This document shows, in pieces, positions 43,761 through 52,708 of a DNA stretch of 64,000 nucleotides; positions within the stretch are counted from its first letter, which is position 1; each line of letters starts with the position of its first letter. The translations under genes and the position numbers were made by a program. Under the pieces are notes generated by a model. The model was not told the origin of the DNA. It saw only the letters and a list, made by a program, of their open reading frames with translations, and did not search any database. The DNA is from Chitinophagaceae bacterium (GTDB taxonomy: Bacteria > Bacteroidota > Bacteroidia > Chitinophagales > Chitinophagaceae), in contig JAFKGQ010000008.1 in assembly GCA_017307755.1 (NCBI GenBank), forward strand, positions 372,001-436,000, given 5' to 3'.

Positions 43761-44399
43761 TCACACCCGGATACCTGCAAACCGGTAGCCTTTTTTCCCA
43801 AAATGATCTAATACAGCCGGCAGCGCGGCTTCCAGCCGTGGGTATGCTTTTTCGCTGTCATGGAACACGATGATGGATCCCGGCCGTGCGTGCCGTATGA
43901 CGTTGCGGGCGCATTTTTCCGGGCGCAGCTCCTTGTCGAAATCCGCGCTCAGCACGTCCCACATGATGATATGATACCCAAAAGGCGGCTTTTGCAGCAG
44001 CGAAGCCTGAAGAGTGCTGATACGGCCATAGGGAGGACGAAAAAGATCGGTGTCGATATAGTGTGCGGCCTCCCTGATATCTTTCAGATAGTCGGTGCCG
44101 GAGGACTTCCAGCCGTTGAGATGGTGTTGTGTGTGATTTCCTACCCGGTGGCCTTCTTCAAGGATACGCCTGTACATCTGCGGATGTTCTTGTACGTTCT
44201 TGCCGATACAAAAGAAAGTGGCCGTCGCTCCATGCCGGGCCAGGGTATCGAGTACAAAGGGAGTGGCTACAGGATGAGGCCCGTCATCGAAGGTTAGGTA
44301 AAGGACCTTGTCGCCCCTCGCAGCCGGAATGTCCCAGACAAGACCGCTGTACCACATCTTTAGCCACCAGGGCGTCTTTACCAGATAGAACATACGCAT
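43761..44399 (-). CDS. Polysaccharide deacetylase (NodB homology)
   Basis: A 212-residue carbohydrate esterase family 4 enzyme. Motif 1 is T-F-D-D-G-P-H-P (catalytic Asp and metal Asp), motif 2 is H-R-V-G-N-H-T-Q-H-H (metal histidines), motif 3 is L-F-R-P-P-Y-G, and the late I-V-F-H-D-S holds the final His. It would remove acetyl groups from chitin-like oligomers or peptidoglycan. The N-terminus lacks a clear cleavable signal but has a mildly hydrophobic start. It lies 48 bp after the ARPP-1 gene on the same strand. Confidence 0.92.
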   Translation of the reverse strand: MRMFYLVKTPWWLKMWYSGLVWDIPAARGDKVLYLTFDDGPHPVATPFVLDTLARHGATATFFCIGKNVQEHPQMYRRILEEGHRVGNHTQHHLNGWKSSGTDYLKDIREAAHYIDTDLFRPPYGRISTLQASLLQKPPFGYHIIMWDVLSADFDKELRPEKCARNVIRHARPGSIIVFHDSEKAYPRLEAALPAVLDHFGKKGYRFAGIRV

Positions 44400-44447
44400 G
44401 TAAGATACGGACTAAACATCATCCATCACCGCGCCGTCAGCCGGCCT

Positions 44448-45392
44448 TCACATACTCTCCTTCAAAAAAGTATTCACATGGATCACCTGCCCGCCCTCCC
44501 GGAAGATCTTCCCGTTCTTACGGCAAAACTCTGTCTGGCTGGGCTCGTCTTTTAAAAGCCGGTCCATATAACGCCGGATAGAAGCGTCTTTCATCGTCAC
44601 CGGCCCGCCAAATAAAATTACGTCATCGATATAGCTGTGGAGTAAAGGTTCCAGTTGATAATAGAACAGATCCCGCGTGGCGAAGATATCGCTGCCGATG
44701 ACCTTGTCGCCCGAGATGGCCACAAAGCCTACGATCGTACTGTCGGAATGCTGGAACTTATTGTAAAAAAAGCGGAAATATTCGTCCCCTGCCGCCACAT
44801 ATTTTTTATCCAGGTTGCGCGAGAGATAGGCTTGCGTATTGTTCTTAAAACCTCCCGTCTGCAGTTGCCTGTCGATCTCCCTCCACACCAGCACCTGGTT
44901 GGGTGTCGAGTCCAGCACTTTCCGCAGATGCCCGTTGGCATAGCTGCCGTAGGCGAATTTCTTCTCCTTCTCGCTCCAACGCCCTTCCTCCACACACATC
45001 ACCGGCACATATTGGTCTTTTTCCGAAGGATGAAGTATCGTATCCCGTATCACCACCCTGTCCTGCCGGCCACCCGCGATGATCTCTCCTCCCGAAATAT
45101 AGACGGATTTGTTGGAATGGGTGTTCACCCGGAGCCAGTGTACATTCTCAAAGGACGTAGTGCCCCGCTCGGACACAGAAACCAATCCCTGGCTGAGCGC
45201 CTGGTTCAGCGGCACAACGTCGGCAAGACCGGCGCCTGGCGCACCTCCACCCCCTTTCCGGCGAATGGGGATCACCTTGAGGTTCCTGAACGTCCACGCA
45301 CTGTCATAGTCGACATATAAAGTTTCATAAGTCAGCTGTGCGGAAGCACAGACAGAGGCAAACAGCAGCAGAAAGAAAAAAAGAGATCTCAC
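44448..45392 (-). CDS. Exported ARPP-1-domain protein (DUF6569-like)
   Basis: A 314-residue protein with signal peptide (F-F-F-L-L-L-F-A-S-V-C-A-S-A-Q). The mature part reads N-L-K-V-I-P-I-R, then L-N-Q-A-L-S-Q-G-L-V-S-V-S-E, S-G-G-E-I-I-A-G-G-R-Q-D-R-V and V-P-V-M-C-V-E-E-G-R-W. This is the pattern of the ARPP-1 family, whose biochemical function is unknown. A charged C-terminal half completes it. It lies upstream of the deacetylase in a two-gene operon and is divergent from gltX. Confidence 0.8.
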   Translation of the reverse strand: MRSLFFFLLLFASVCASAQLTYETLYVDYDSAWTFRNLKVIPIRRKGGGGAPGAGLADVVPLNQALSQGLVSVSERGTTSFENVHWLRVNTHSNKSVYISGGEIIAGGRQDRVVIRDTILHPSEKDQYVPVMCVEEGRWSEKEKKFAYGSYANGHLRKVLDSTPNQVLVWREIDRQLQTGGFKNNTQAYLSRNLDKKYVAAGDEYFRFFYNKFQHSDSTIVGFVAISGDKVIGSDIFATRDLFYYQLEPLLHSYIDDVILFGGPVTMKDASIRRYMDRLLKDEPSQTEFCRKNGKIFREGGQVIHVNTFLKESM

Positions 45393-45478
45393 TATACAAT
45401 AACGATAGAAAGACCTTTTTTATTTGGCTGCGGCCCTAACCCCGCAGATTACCGCAAAATACCGCAGCCAATAATTCT

Positions 45479-45486
45479 TACCTTTG
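45479..45486 (+). promoter_or_regulatory. -7 promoter box of gltX
   Basis: TACCTTTG matches TAnnTTTG; the ATG at 45492 starts 5 bp after it, implying a leaderless or nearly leaderless mRNA. Confidence 0.6.
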
Positions 45487-45491
45487 CCCCT

Positions 45492-47159
45492 ATGAGCAAA
45501 AAAGTCAGGCTTCGATTCGCACCAAGCCCCACTGGCGGGCTGCACCTGGGAGGCGTCAGAACAGTTCTCTACAATTATCTCTTTGCCCGCCAGCATAAAG
45601 GCGACTTTATCCTCCGTATCGAAGACACCGACCAAAGCCGCTACGTACCCGGCGCTGAACAATATATCCTGGACTGTCTCGCCTGGTGCGGACTGGAGCC
45701 CGACGAAAGCCCCTTTCACCCCGGCCCCCACGGGCCCTATCGGCAGAGTGAGCGGAAAGCCCAGGGTATCTATGCCCAATATGCCGCCCGGCTCGTACAG
45801 GAAGGCCACGCCTATTATGCGTTCGACACCCCAGGAGAGCTGGAAGAAATGCGTACCCATTATAAAACACCCGAAAATCCCTCCCCGCAATACAACCATG
45901 TTCTCAGGACAAAGATGAAAAATTCCCTCAGCCTGCCCGCCGCCGAAGTGCAGCAGCTGCTGGATGCCGGCACCCCGCACGTCATACGTATCAAGGTAAT
46001 GCCGGGAGAGGACATTCACTTCACCGACCTCATCAGGGGAGAGGTCCATTTTGCCACGGACGGGGTGGATGATAAAGTACTGCTCAAGGCGGATGGCATG
46101 CCCACCTACCATCTTGCCGTGGTAGTGGATGATCATCTGATGGAGATCACCCATGCCTTCCGGGGAGAAGAATGGCTTCCCAGCGCACCCGTACACATCC
46201 TGCTGTGGAGACATCTCTTTGGAGAAGATAAAATGCCCCGCTGGGCGCACTTACCGTTGATCCTCAAACCCGATGGCAATGGGAAGTTGTCCAAGCGCGA
46301 TGGCGACCGGCTTGGCTTCCCCGTCTTTGCCATGAACTGGACCGACCCCGCCACGGGCGAGACGACAAAAGGGTTCCGGGAAATGGGCTTCCTTCCCGAA
46401 GCCTTTCTCAATATGCTTGCTATGCTGGGATGGAATGACGGCACCGGAAAGGAGCTGTTCGCCCTCCAGGATCTCATAGAAAAGTTTACGCTGGACCGTG
46501 TACACAAAGGCGGGGCGAAGTTTGATTTTGAAAAAGCCAAATGGTTCAACCATGAATGGATCAGACAGCTGCCTGTCGGGGCCTATCAGGACCAGGTACT
46601 CGCACATTTCCGGGCAGCAGGCATTGACCCCCTCCCGGGTCAGCAGACCCCGGGATTAGCCACCGCTCTGGACCCGGTCAGCGGGCTCAGCGAGATAGCG
46701 CCCGCCATCACCGGCGCCGCGGCCGTCCCGGCTTTTGATCCCATCCCTGTCACACCCGAAGAAGAAAAATTTCAGAAAATACTGGAGTTGGTGAAGGACC
46801 GTTGTCATCTGTTGAGCGAATTTGTGCAACAAGCAAGCTTTTTCTTTAAGGCGCCCGACCCCGCAGTCATCGACCTCAGCCCTGTCCGTCCAAAATGGAA
46901 TGAGGCCAAACAACAATTCTTTGTCGAACTTATCCGTCAGCTACAGCTGATGAAAACCTGGGAAGCTGCTGTGCTGGAGAAAGAATTTAAAGAAATGGCC
47001 GCCGCCGCATCCATCAAACCGGGCGATCTCTTACTTCCCCTGCGTCTCATGCTGGTGGGTGGCAAGTTCGGTCCCGGCGTCTTTGACATAGCAGCCTTGC
47101 TCGGCCCGGAAGAAACCATTCGCCGGATCAAAGGAGTATTGACCTTGCTGCAATCGTAA
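45492..47159 (+). CDS. gltX: Glutamate--tRNA ligase
   Basis: A 555-residue class I aminoacyl-tRNA synthetase charging tRNA-Glu. The HIGH-type motif is P-S-P-T-G-G-L-H-L-G-G (residues 11-21) and the KMSKS-type motif is G-K-L-S-K-R-D-G-D (about 262-270). R-I-E-D-T-D-Q-S-R is also present. Compared with the usual length near 500 residues there is an insertion of roughly 40 residues, rich in Pro/Ala, between G-I-D-P-L-P-G and E-E-E-K-F-Q-K. Single-gene unit; it is followed by a convergent regulator gene 15 bp away. Confidence 0.96.
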   Translation: MSKKVRLRFAPSPTGGLHLGGVRTVLYNYLFARQHKGDFILRIEDTDQSRYVPGAEQYILDCLAWCGLEPDESPFHPGPHGPYRQSERKAQGIYAQYAARLVQEGHAYYAFDTPGELEEMRTHYKTPENPSPQYNHVLRTKMKNSLSLPAAEVQQLLDAGTPHVIRIKVMPGEDIHFTDLIRGEVHFATDGVDDKVLLKADGMPTYHLAVVVDDHLMEITHAFRGEEWLPSAPVHILLWRHLFGEDKMPRWAHLPLILKPDGNGKLSKRDGDRLGFPVFAMNWTDPATGETTKGFREMGFLPEAFLNMLAMLGWNDGTGKELFALQDLIEKFTLDRVHKGGAKFDFEKAKWFNHEWIRQLPVGAYQDQVLAHFRAAGIDPLPGQQTPGLATALDPVSGLSEIAPAITGAAAVPAFDPIPVTPEEEKFQKILELVKDRCHLLSEFVQQASFFFKAPDPAVIDLSPVRPKWNEAKQQFFVELIRQLQLMKTWEAAVLEKEFKEMAAAASIKPGDLLLPLRLMLVGGKFGPGVFDIAALLGPEETIRRIKGVLTLLQS

Positions 47160-47174
47160 ATCGGTAAGCTTGGC

Positions 47175-47753
47175 TTAGGAAGCCAGGAATCCTATCGCCG
47201 GCGCATAATCCGTAGTCTTTTTCTTATTCGCCCGGATGGCATTGACAACAATACAGTTGATATTAAAAGCATCCGGGATAAGCAGGAATAGAATAAAATG
47301 CATATACGTTACGCCTGGTATACGATAATGGTTAAACTCCACCAGGATCACAAATACGTAGATCCCTCCTTTCACCAGCAGCCAGGTGATCTGGAAGTTC
47401 ACGATCCGCCGCCCCATGCTCCTGACGCCCTCTATCTTATCACGATAGATCACCCATAGCGCCAGCGGCACAGCAATACCCAACCCCGGCCAGGGCAGCA
47501 GGAACGCCAGTGCCGAAAGGTTCATCAGCACAAGAAAACCCCGGTTCTCTTCCAGCGTCTTTTCCACCTTGTCTTCCTTCAATTCTTCCATAGATACCCC
47601 CAATGCCTGGCACAACCGTCTCAGACTATCCCCCCTCGGCATCGTCTCTCCGTTCTCGATACGTTGTATCGTACGAAGGCTGAGCCCTGTCTTTTCTGCC
47701 AGCTCCTCCTGGGAAATGCCTAACCCCGCCCGCAATGATTTGATCTTATTCAT
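47175..47753 (-). CDS. XRE-type HTH regulator with DUF4870 membrane domain
   Basis: A 192-residue protein. Residues about 4-58 are a helix-turn-helix of the XRE/Cro type (L-G-I-S-Q-E-E-L-A-E-K-T-G-L-S-L-R-T-I-Q-R-I-E-N-G). The C-terminal part has about three hydrophobic helices (L-N-L-S-A-L-A-F-L-L-P-W-P-G; W-L-L-V-K-G-G-I-Y-V-F; M-H-F-I-L-F-L-L-I-P) matching DUF4870. It is therefore a membrane-tethered regulator; its targets are unknown. Divergent from the B12-binding gene. Confidence 0.85.
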   Translation of the reverse strand: MNKIKSLRAGLGISQEELAEKTGLSLRTIQRIENGETMPRGDSLRRLCQALGVSMEELKEDKVEKTLEENRGFLVLMNLSALAFLLPWPGLGIAVPLALWVIYRDKIEGVRSMGRRIVNFQITWLLVKGGIYVFVILVEFNHYRIPGVTYMHFILFLLIPDAFNINCIVVNAIRANKKKTTDYAPAIGFLAS

Positions 47754-47832
47754 AAGATGATACTTTGTTCAAATATAGCAATCCGGATCGCCACCTCCTA
47801 CGTCATATCTGCGACATATCCCCGGCATTGCT

Positions 47833-47840
47833 TACTTTTG
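47833..47840 (+). promoter_or_regulatory. -7 promoter box of the B12-binding protein gene
   Basis: TACTTTTG matches TAnnTTTG; the chosen ATG (47861) lies 20 bp downstream, which supports that start over the upstream in-frame one at 47765. Confidence 0.6.
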
Positions 47841-47860
47841 GAGCTATAACCAACCATTGC

Positions 47861-48313
47861 ATGCCCGCAAACACACCCAATCACACCACGACAAAGACAG
47901 GCAGTCCCGGCAGACCCATCCGCGTGCTGGTAGCAAAGGTGGGCCTCGATGGTCATGATCGCGGCGCCCGTGTGATCGCCACCGCCCTTCGGGACGCCGG
48001 TATGGAGGTCATCTATACCGGTCTACGCCAAACCCCCGAAATGGTGGTGAACGCCGCCTTACAGGAAGACGTGGATGCCATCGGCATCAGCATCCTCAGC
48101 GGGGCCCATATGACAGTCTTTCCCAGGATCATCCAGCTCATGCAGACAAAAGGTATGGATGACGTGCTGCTCACCGGGGGAGGCATCATCCCCGAAGAAG
48201 ACAGACAACAGCTGCAGCAGATGGGTGTAGGCAACCTCTTCCCCCCCGGCACCCCCACCGCGGATATTGCCGCCTATATCACCGAATGGGTCCGGACCCA
48301 TCGGGATTTCTAA
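47861..48313 (+). CDS. Stand-alone cobalamin (B12)-binding domain protein, mutase small-subunit type
   Basis: A 150-residue protein. The B12 lower-ligand motif D-G-H-D-R-G (DxHxxG) is intact, and S-I-L-S-G-A-H and L-L-T-G-G-G-I-I-P-E-E-D are the further family words. It matches the C-terminal domain of methylmalonyl-CoA-type mutases, here as a separate chain. The catalytic subunit is not in the window. ATG 47861 was preferred because of the promoter box and because the upstream extension shows no domain. The enoyl-CoA hydratase gene starts 18 bp after its stop, so the two form an acyl-CoA metabolism operon. Confidence 0.87.
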   Translation: MPANTPNHTTTKTGSPGRPIRVLVAKVGLDGHDRGARVIATALRDAGMEVIYTGLRQTPEMVVNAALQEDVDAIGISILSGAHMTVFPRIIQLMQTKGMDDVLLTGGGIIPEEDRQQLQQMGVGNLFPPGTPTADIAAYITEWVRTHRDF

Positions 48314-48331
48314 ATTTGATAAATCATTCCC

Positions 48332-49111
48332 ATGTATAACACATTGCACACTTACCTCACCGACAATATCCTCACCGTAACCATCAATCGCCCTGACAAA
48401 CTCAATGCGCTAAATAAGACGGTAATGTCCGAGCTGGACGAAGTAGTCACCGAGATCTATCTCAATAAGGAGATAAAAGGCGCCATCCTCACCGGTGCAG
48501 GCCCCAAGGCCTTTGTAGCCGGCGCGGATATCTCCGAGTTCCAGGGGCTCAGCCGCGAAGAAGGCGAAGCGCTCGCCAAAAAGGGGCAGGATATCTTTTT
48601 CCGCATCGAAAATGCACCCAAACCTATCCTGGCAGCCGTCAACGGATTTGCCCTGGGAGGCGGATGCGAGCTGGCGATGGCTTGTCACTTCCGGCTCTGC
48701 GCACCCACTGCCAAATTTGGTCAACCCGAGGTCAACCTGGGGATCATCCCTGGTTATGGCGGCACCCAGCGGCTTACCCGTCTCGTCGGGAAAGGGAAAG
48801 CCATCGAGCTGATGCTCACAGGCCGTATGATGGACGCACAGGAAGCCCTGCAGACCGGTCTGGTCAACTATATCATCGAGACAGACGAGCTCCTTACCAA
48901 AACCCGGGAGATCCTCGCCATCATCGGGGAAAAAGCTCCGCTGGCCATCGCCAAGATCATCGAATGCGCCAACCTCGCCGACGAAGGCGGTCTGGGAGAC
49001 GGGTTCCTCTACGAACAGGAAGCTTTTGGCGAATGCTTTGTCACGGAAGATATGAAGGAGGGCGCCAGCGCATTCCTGGAAAAAAGAAAACCGCAGTTCA
49101 AGGGGAAATAA
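48332..49111 (+). CDS. Enoyl-CoA hydratase/isomerase family protein
   Basis: A 259-residue crotonase-fold enzyme. The oxyanion-hole regions A-F-V-A-G-A-D-I-S-E-F and A-V-N-G-F-A-L-G-G-G-C-E-L are clear. The catalytic glutamates are placed as in true hydratases (C-E-L-A-M-A and Q-P-E-V-N-L-G-I-I-P-G-Y-G-G-T-Q). It should hydrate 2-enoyl-CoA in fatty acid or amino acid breakdown. Same operon as the B12-binding protein. The stop lies 3 bp from that of the convergent helicase gene. Confidence 0.94.
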   Translation: MYNTLHTYLTDNILTVTINRPDKLNALNKTVMSELDEVVTEIYLNKEIKGAILTGAGPKAFVAGADISEFQGLSREEGEALAKKGQDIFFRIENAPKPILAAVNGFALGGGCELAMACHFRLCAPTAKFGQPEVNLGIIPGYGGTQRLTRLVGKGKAIELMLTGRMMDAQEALQTGLVNYIIETDELLTKTREILAIIGEKAPLAIAKIIECANLADEGGLGDGFLYEQEAFGECFVTEDMKEGASAFLEKRKPQFKGK

Positions 49112-49114
49112 GAG

Positions 49115-52100
49115 CTAAAACATCGTTATCTGTCCCTCCCCCTCTTTCGGCTTAGCCTTGGCTTTTGCCGCCGGCCGTGCCGTCTCGATCAATTCCTCCG
49201 GTATCTCCCTCACCAACCGCGACATCTCCTGTGTTTGCTCCTTTCCATATAGTTTACGCATAGACGAATACGTGATATACAGCTGCTCTTTTGCCCTTGT
49301 CATCCCTACATAGAATAACCTTCGCTCCTCTTCCGGGTCGGCCCCTTCACGGTGAGAAGGCAATACCCCCTCCTCCGCCCCGGCAATAAAGACCACGGGG
49401 AATTCAAGCCCTTTGGCGGCATGCAGGGTCAGTAGGTGTATACCATAGGCCTGCTCCCGCCGGATGTCCGTATAGCGATTAAGCAGCGCTTCTTCAAGAA
49501 ATTTTCGAATGATCTCCCTGCCACGACCCGCACCAGCCCCTTCCGCCGGCATCGCCCCGCCGTCACCTCTTTCCCTCGCCTCCTTTGCCAGCAAAAGGAT
49601 CGACTCCTTCTTCACCTGGTGTTCTTCCGACAGCTTGTCCATAGGAAGATATTGCCGGAATATCTCCCGCACCCCCTCTTCCAGCCCCTTATTATCCAAC
49701 GCTTCTTCAAATTGAACAAAAAATCTCCCCAGCTCCGGCACCTCGTCCTTCCAATCCGTCCCCCTGGTATGCAGGACAGAAAGCAAGTTCCGTACTTTCT
49801 GACTGTTGTACCCCAGCCCCCGCTGTAGTACACCGGATAAAGACACGCTGTCCCTCCCGTCAAGATAGAGCCGCAGCACATCCGCCACCAGGGAAAAAGG
49901 CGGCTCGCTGAGAAAAGAGGACCCATCCGCCAGGTGAACGGGGATATTCGACTTCTTCACATACGCCAGCAGCTCACGACCTACACTATGCGTACGAACG
50001 AGGATGGCGATGTCCGAAAAGGCATAATGCCCCTGATGGTTTGTCGCTCCGCCCGTCAGCAGATGAAACCCGCCCACCAGCCGCTCGATCTCACGGATGA
50101 TGTACCGGGCCTCTGCCGCAGGGTCCTCCGCCTGAAAAAGCCTTATCCTGCCGCCCCTTGGACGGGTGGCTTGCAGCGCTATCCCGCTCTTAAAAATATT
50201 ATTCTCTATCACCCGGCCCGCGGCTTCCAGTATCAGCCCCGGACAGCGATAGTTATCCGTCAGGGCCGTCACCTGAAGATCCTTCTCCAATTGAAAAAAG
50301 AGTTTTGTATCACTCCCCCTGAAACCATAGATAGCCTGGTCCGGGTCGCCAATAGCCAGCAGGTTCTTATCTTTTCCCATTCCCAGAAGACGGAAAAATT
50401 GATATTGCTGTGGATTGATATCCTGTACCTCGTCGATAGCCAGCGCCCGGATGGCGCCCCGGGAGCCCTCCAGCAAAGCAGGCGCCTCCTCCCACTTACG
50501 GATCACCCGGCCCAATATGTCCGAAAGATCCACAGCCCCCTGGCTCTCCAGGTAAGCCCGATAACGGGAAGCATACTTTTGCATCTCTGCAGTCAGCTTT
50601 ATCCCCGCGACCGTCTGCCCCTTGGCCGATTGCCCCTCAGCATCCCCCCGTCCGCCGGAGCTCCCCCGCCCCTCGAATAATTCCTCCAGTCCCTCGCATA
50701 TTTTTTTACTGTCCGTCTCTTTCAGCTCAGGAAACAACATGCCCAGGACCACCCGTCTGCACTGCTCATCGTACACCTTATGCAGATGGGGTTCATATTC
50801 CTGCAACAGTTGATAGGCGATGGCATGGAAAGTACCGATCCGTACCTTCATCGCACCATCACCTATCAGGCCGGCCAACCGGTCTTTTATCTCACGGGCA
50901 GCCTTATTTGTAAAAGTAATGGCCATCACTTCCTCTGGTTTTACCCTATCCCCGTCTGCTGCATCGTCCGTCTGCTGCTGTGTCCGTCTACTGGCGGAGC
51001 CGCGTGGTACTATCTGCCCCGCGATCCACCGCACCAGCGTACTCGTCTTCCCTGTCCCTGGTCCCGCCTTTACCAGGAGCGCACCCGACACCTGCGCGCT
51101 GACCTTTGCCTGCGCCTCGTTGAGCGTTACTTCTCCCGGCCGGGCCGGGCCTATCGCCTCACGCTCTGCACCACCGCCAACCCTACCTTCCGCACGACCA
51201 TCAACTCCACTCTCCGGTAGCTCCCCATCCGTCATCCTCCCCTTCTTCACCGCCGCCGGCCCCATATCCCCAAACATATGCAACTGTCCCGTCAGTTTCT
51301 TTAGCTCGCCCTCTTCAAAAACTTTGATCACCCCATATACCCCATCATACCCCGCCACCGGCCTGATCTCCTGCTGTCGCATCCGCCGGATGGCTTCCGC
51401 CAGCACCGCATTACCCCTCCGTTGTATGTCTTCCACCGGAACCTCATTCAGCAAACTGAACTCATTCCCGAACGTGGCGATCGCCTCCTGAAAAGCTTGC
51501 ATCACCCCCTTGCTGGCCGGGCCAGTACCCTTGATCTCCGCCAGTATTTCCGGCAAAGGGATGATATAACGAAAGCCGTCTTCACCCATCGATCCGGCTG
51601 CCGCTGCATCCGACCCCTGGCTGCCGCGGCCGTGTCCGGCCCCCTCCACCTCCCTCCTGTCGATCAGCTCCTCCACCCTGTTCAATACCCCGATGGTCAA
51701 CGGTTCCCCGCAGACAGGACAACGCCCCTTATAATGCGCCGATTCATCCGGCCGCAATGAGACGCCGCACGCACGATGACCGTCATGAAAATATTTTCCT
51801 TCTTCCGGAAAGAACTCATACGTCCCCATAAAACCCTTCCTCGTCTTCAATGCATCAAACAATCCATCATAGCTCCTTTCCGTATTAAATATATTAGCCT
51901 CCCGACCCAGCTTCTGCGGAGAGTGTGCATCGGAATTCGATATCAGCGTAAACCTATCCAGCGCGCTCCACTTGCGGTTCATCACCGGGTCCGAAGACAA
52001 GCCCGTTTCGATGGCGAACAGTTGTCCGCTGAGATCCCGGAAACATTCATCCACGCTGTCATACCCCCCTTTGGAACCCAGCGTGGAAAACCAGGGCGTC

Positions 52101-52594
52101 CAGACATGCGCGGGTATAAGATAGGCTTTCGGAGAAGCCCCCAGCACTATCTCCAGCAGATCGCGGGAAGGTAGCCCCAGGATAGGACGGCCATCCGACT
52201 CCAGGTTGCCGATAGCCGCCAGCTTCGTATTGATACGGGTCACCGTCTCAAAGTCCGGCGCATATACGAGATTGTGGTTCTTGCGCACCTTATCCCCATA
52301 TTTGTAGATCGAGCTGATCTCCGTGGTAAGACAAAAACGTACGTCGATGTCATGTACGCTCAGTCCCGGCAGACCGGCATCCGCAGGCGGGTTCTTCAGC
52401 CGGAAAAGACCGCTGCCGTCCGGCTCCAGCTTTTCCCGGATCTCTTTGAACCAGGCAGGATGGGTAAAGTCACCCGTCCCCACTACATGAATACCTTTTA
52501 TACGCGCCCATTGATAAAGGGACTCCAGGTTCAGGTCCCGGCTCGTAGCGCGTGAATAGTGCGAATGCACGTGCAGATCAGCAATGTATACCAT
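49115..52594 (-). CDS. Fusion of an EndoQ-like PHP nuclease domain and a UvrD-family helicase
   Basis: A 1159-residue protein (ATG at 52594). Residues about 1-400 match the TIGR00375/endonuclease Q group: A-D-L-H-V-H-S-H-Y-S-R, G-T-G-D-F-T-H-P, L-I-P-A-H-V-W-T-P-W, S-N-S-D-A-H-S-P-Q, and a Cys cluster (A-C-G-V-S-L-R; C-P-V-C-G-E-P-L). From about 480 on it is a UvrD/PcrA helicase: Walker A A-G-P-G-T-G-K-T-S, motif Ia I-T-F-T-N-K-A-A, motif II I-D-E-V-Q-D, motif III G-D-P-D-Q-A-I-Y-G-F-R-G-S, and late V-G-M-T-R-A-K-E-Q. EndoQ cuts DNA beside deaminated bases, so nicking and unwinding are combined in one chain. Confidence 0.9.
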   Translation of the reverse strand: MVYIADLHVHSHYSRATSRDLNLESLYQWARIKGIHVVGTGDFTHPAWFKEIREKLEPDGSGLFRLKNPPADAGLPGLSVHDIDVRFCLTTEISSIYKYGDKVRKNHNLVYAPDFETVTRINTKLAAIGNLESDGRPILGLPSRDLLEIVLGASPKAYLIPAHVWTPWFSTLGSKGGYDSVDECFRDLSGQLFAIETGLSSDPVMNRKWSALDRFTLISNSDAHSPQKLGREANIFNTERSYDGLFDALKTRKGFMGTYEFFPEEGKYFHDGHRACGVSLRPDESAHYKGRCPVCGEPLTIGVLNRVEELIDRREVEGAGHGRGSQGSDAAAAGSMGEDGFRYIIPLPEILAEIKGTGPASKGVMQAFQEAIATFGNEFSLLNEVPVEDIQRRGNAVLAEAIRRMRQQEIRPVAGYDGVYGVIKVFEEGELKKLTGQLHMFGDMGPAAVKKGRMTDGELPESGVDGRAEGRVGGGAEREAIGPARPGEVTLNEAQAKVSAQVSGALLVKAGPGTGKTSTLVRWIAGQIVPRGSASRRTQQQTDDAADGDRVKPEEVMAITFTNKAAREIKDRLAGLIGDGAMKVRIGTFHAIAYQLLQEYEPHLHKVYDEQCRRVVLGMLFPELKETDSKKICEGLEELFEGRGSSGGRGDAEGQSAKGQTVAGIKLTAEMQKYASRYRAYLESQGAVDLSDILGRVIRKWEEAPALLEGSRGAIRALAIDEVQDINPQQYQFFRLLGMGKDKNLLAIGDPDQAIYGFRGSDTKLFFQLEKDLQVTALTDNYRCPGLILEAAGRVIENNIFKSGIALQATRPRGGRIRLFQAEDPAAEARYIIREIERLVGGFHLLTGGATNHQGHYAFSDIAILVRTHSVGRELLAYVKKSNIPVHLADGSSFLSEPPFSLVADVLRLYLDGRDSVSLSGVLQRGLGYNSQKVRNLLSVLHTRGTDWKDEVPELGRFFVQFEEALDNKGLEEGVREIFRQYLPMDKLSEEHQVKKESILLLAKEARERGDGGAMPAEGAGAGRGREIIRKFLEEALLNRYTDIRREQAYGIHLLTLHAAKGLEFPVVFIAGAEEGVLPSHREGADPEEERRLFYVGMTRAKEQLYITYSSMRKLYGKEQTQEMSRLVREIPEELIETARPAAKAKAKPKEGEGQITMF

Positions 52595-52708
52595 AGGCAA
52601 GGGAAAATTTTACGGACAATGAGGGGCAATTTAGCATATTTTAAAAAAAGACTATCTTACAGTCGATTGGTCCGGCTTTTACAGTCAGCCGGGTCAGGGA
52701 CACATCTT

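Noticed and set aside
45420..46250. 276-residue minus-strand ORF inside gltX
   Set aside because: It lies fully opposite the clear gltX coding frame and has no recognisable motif.
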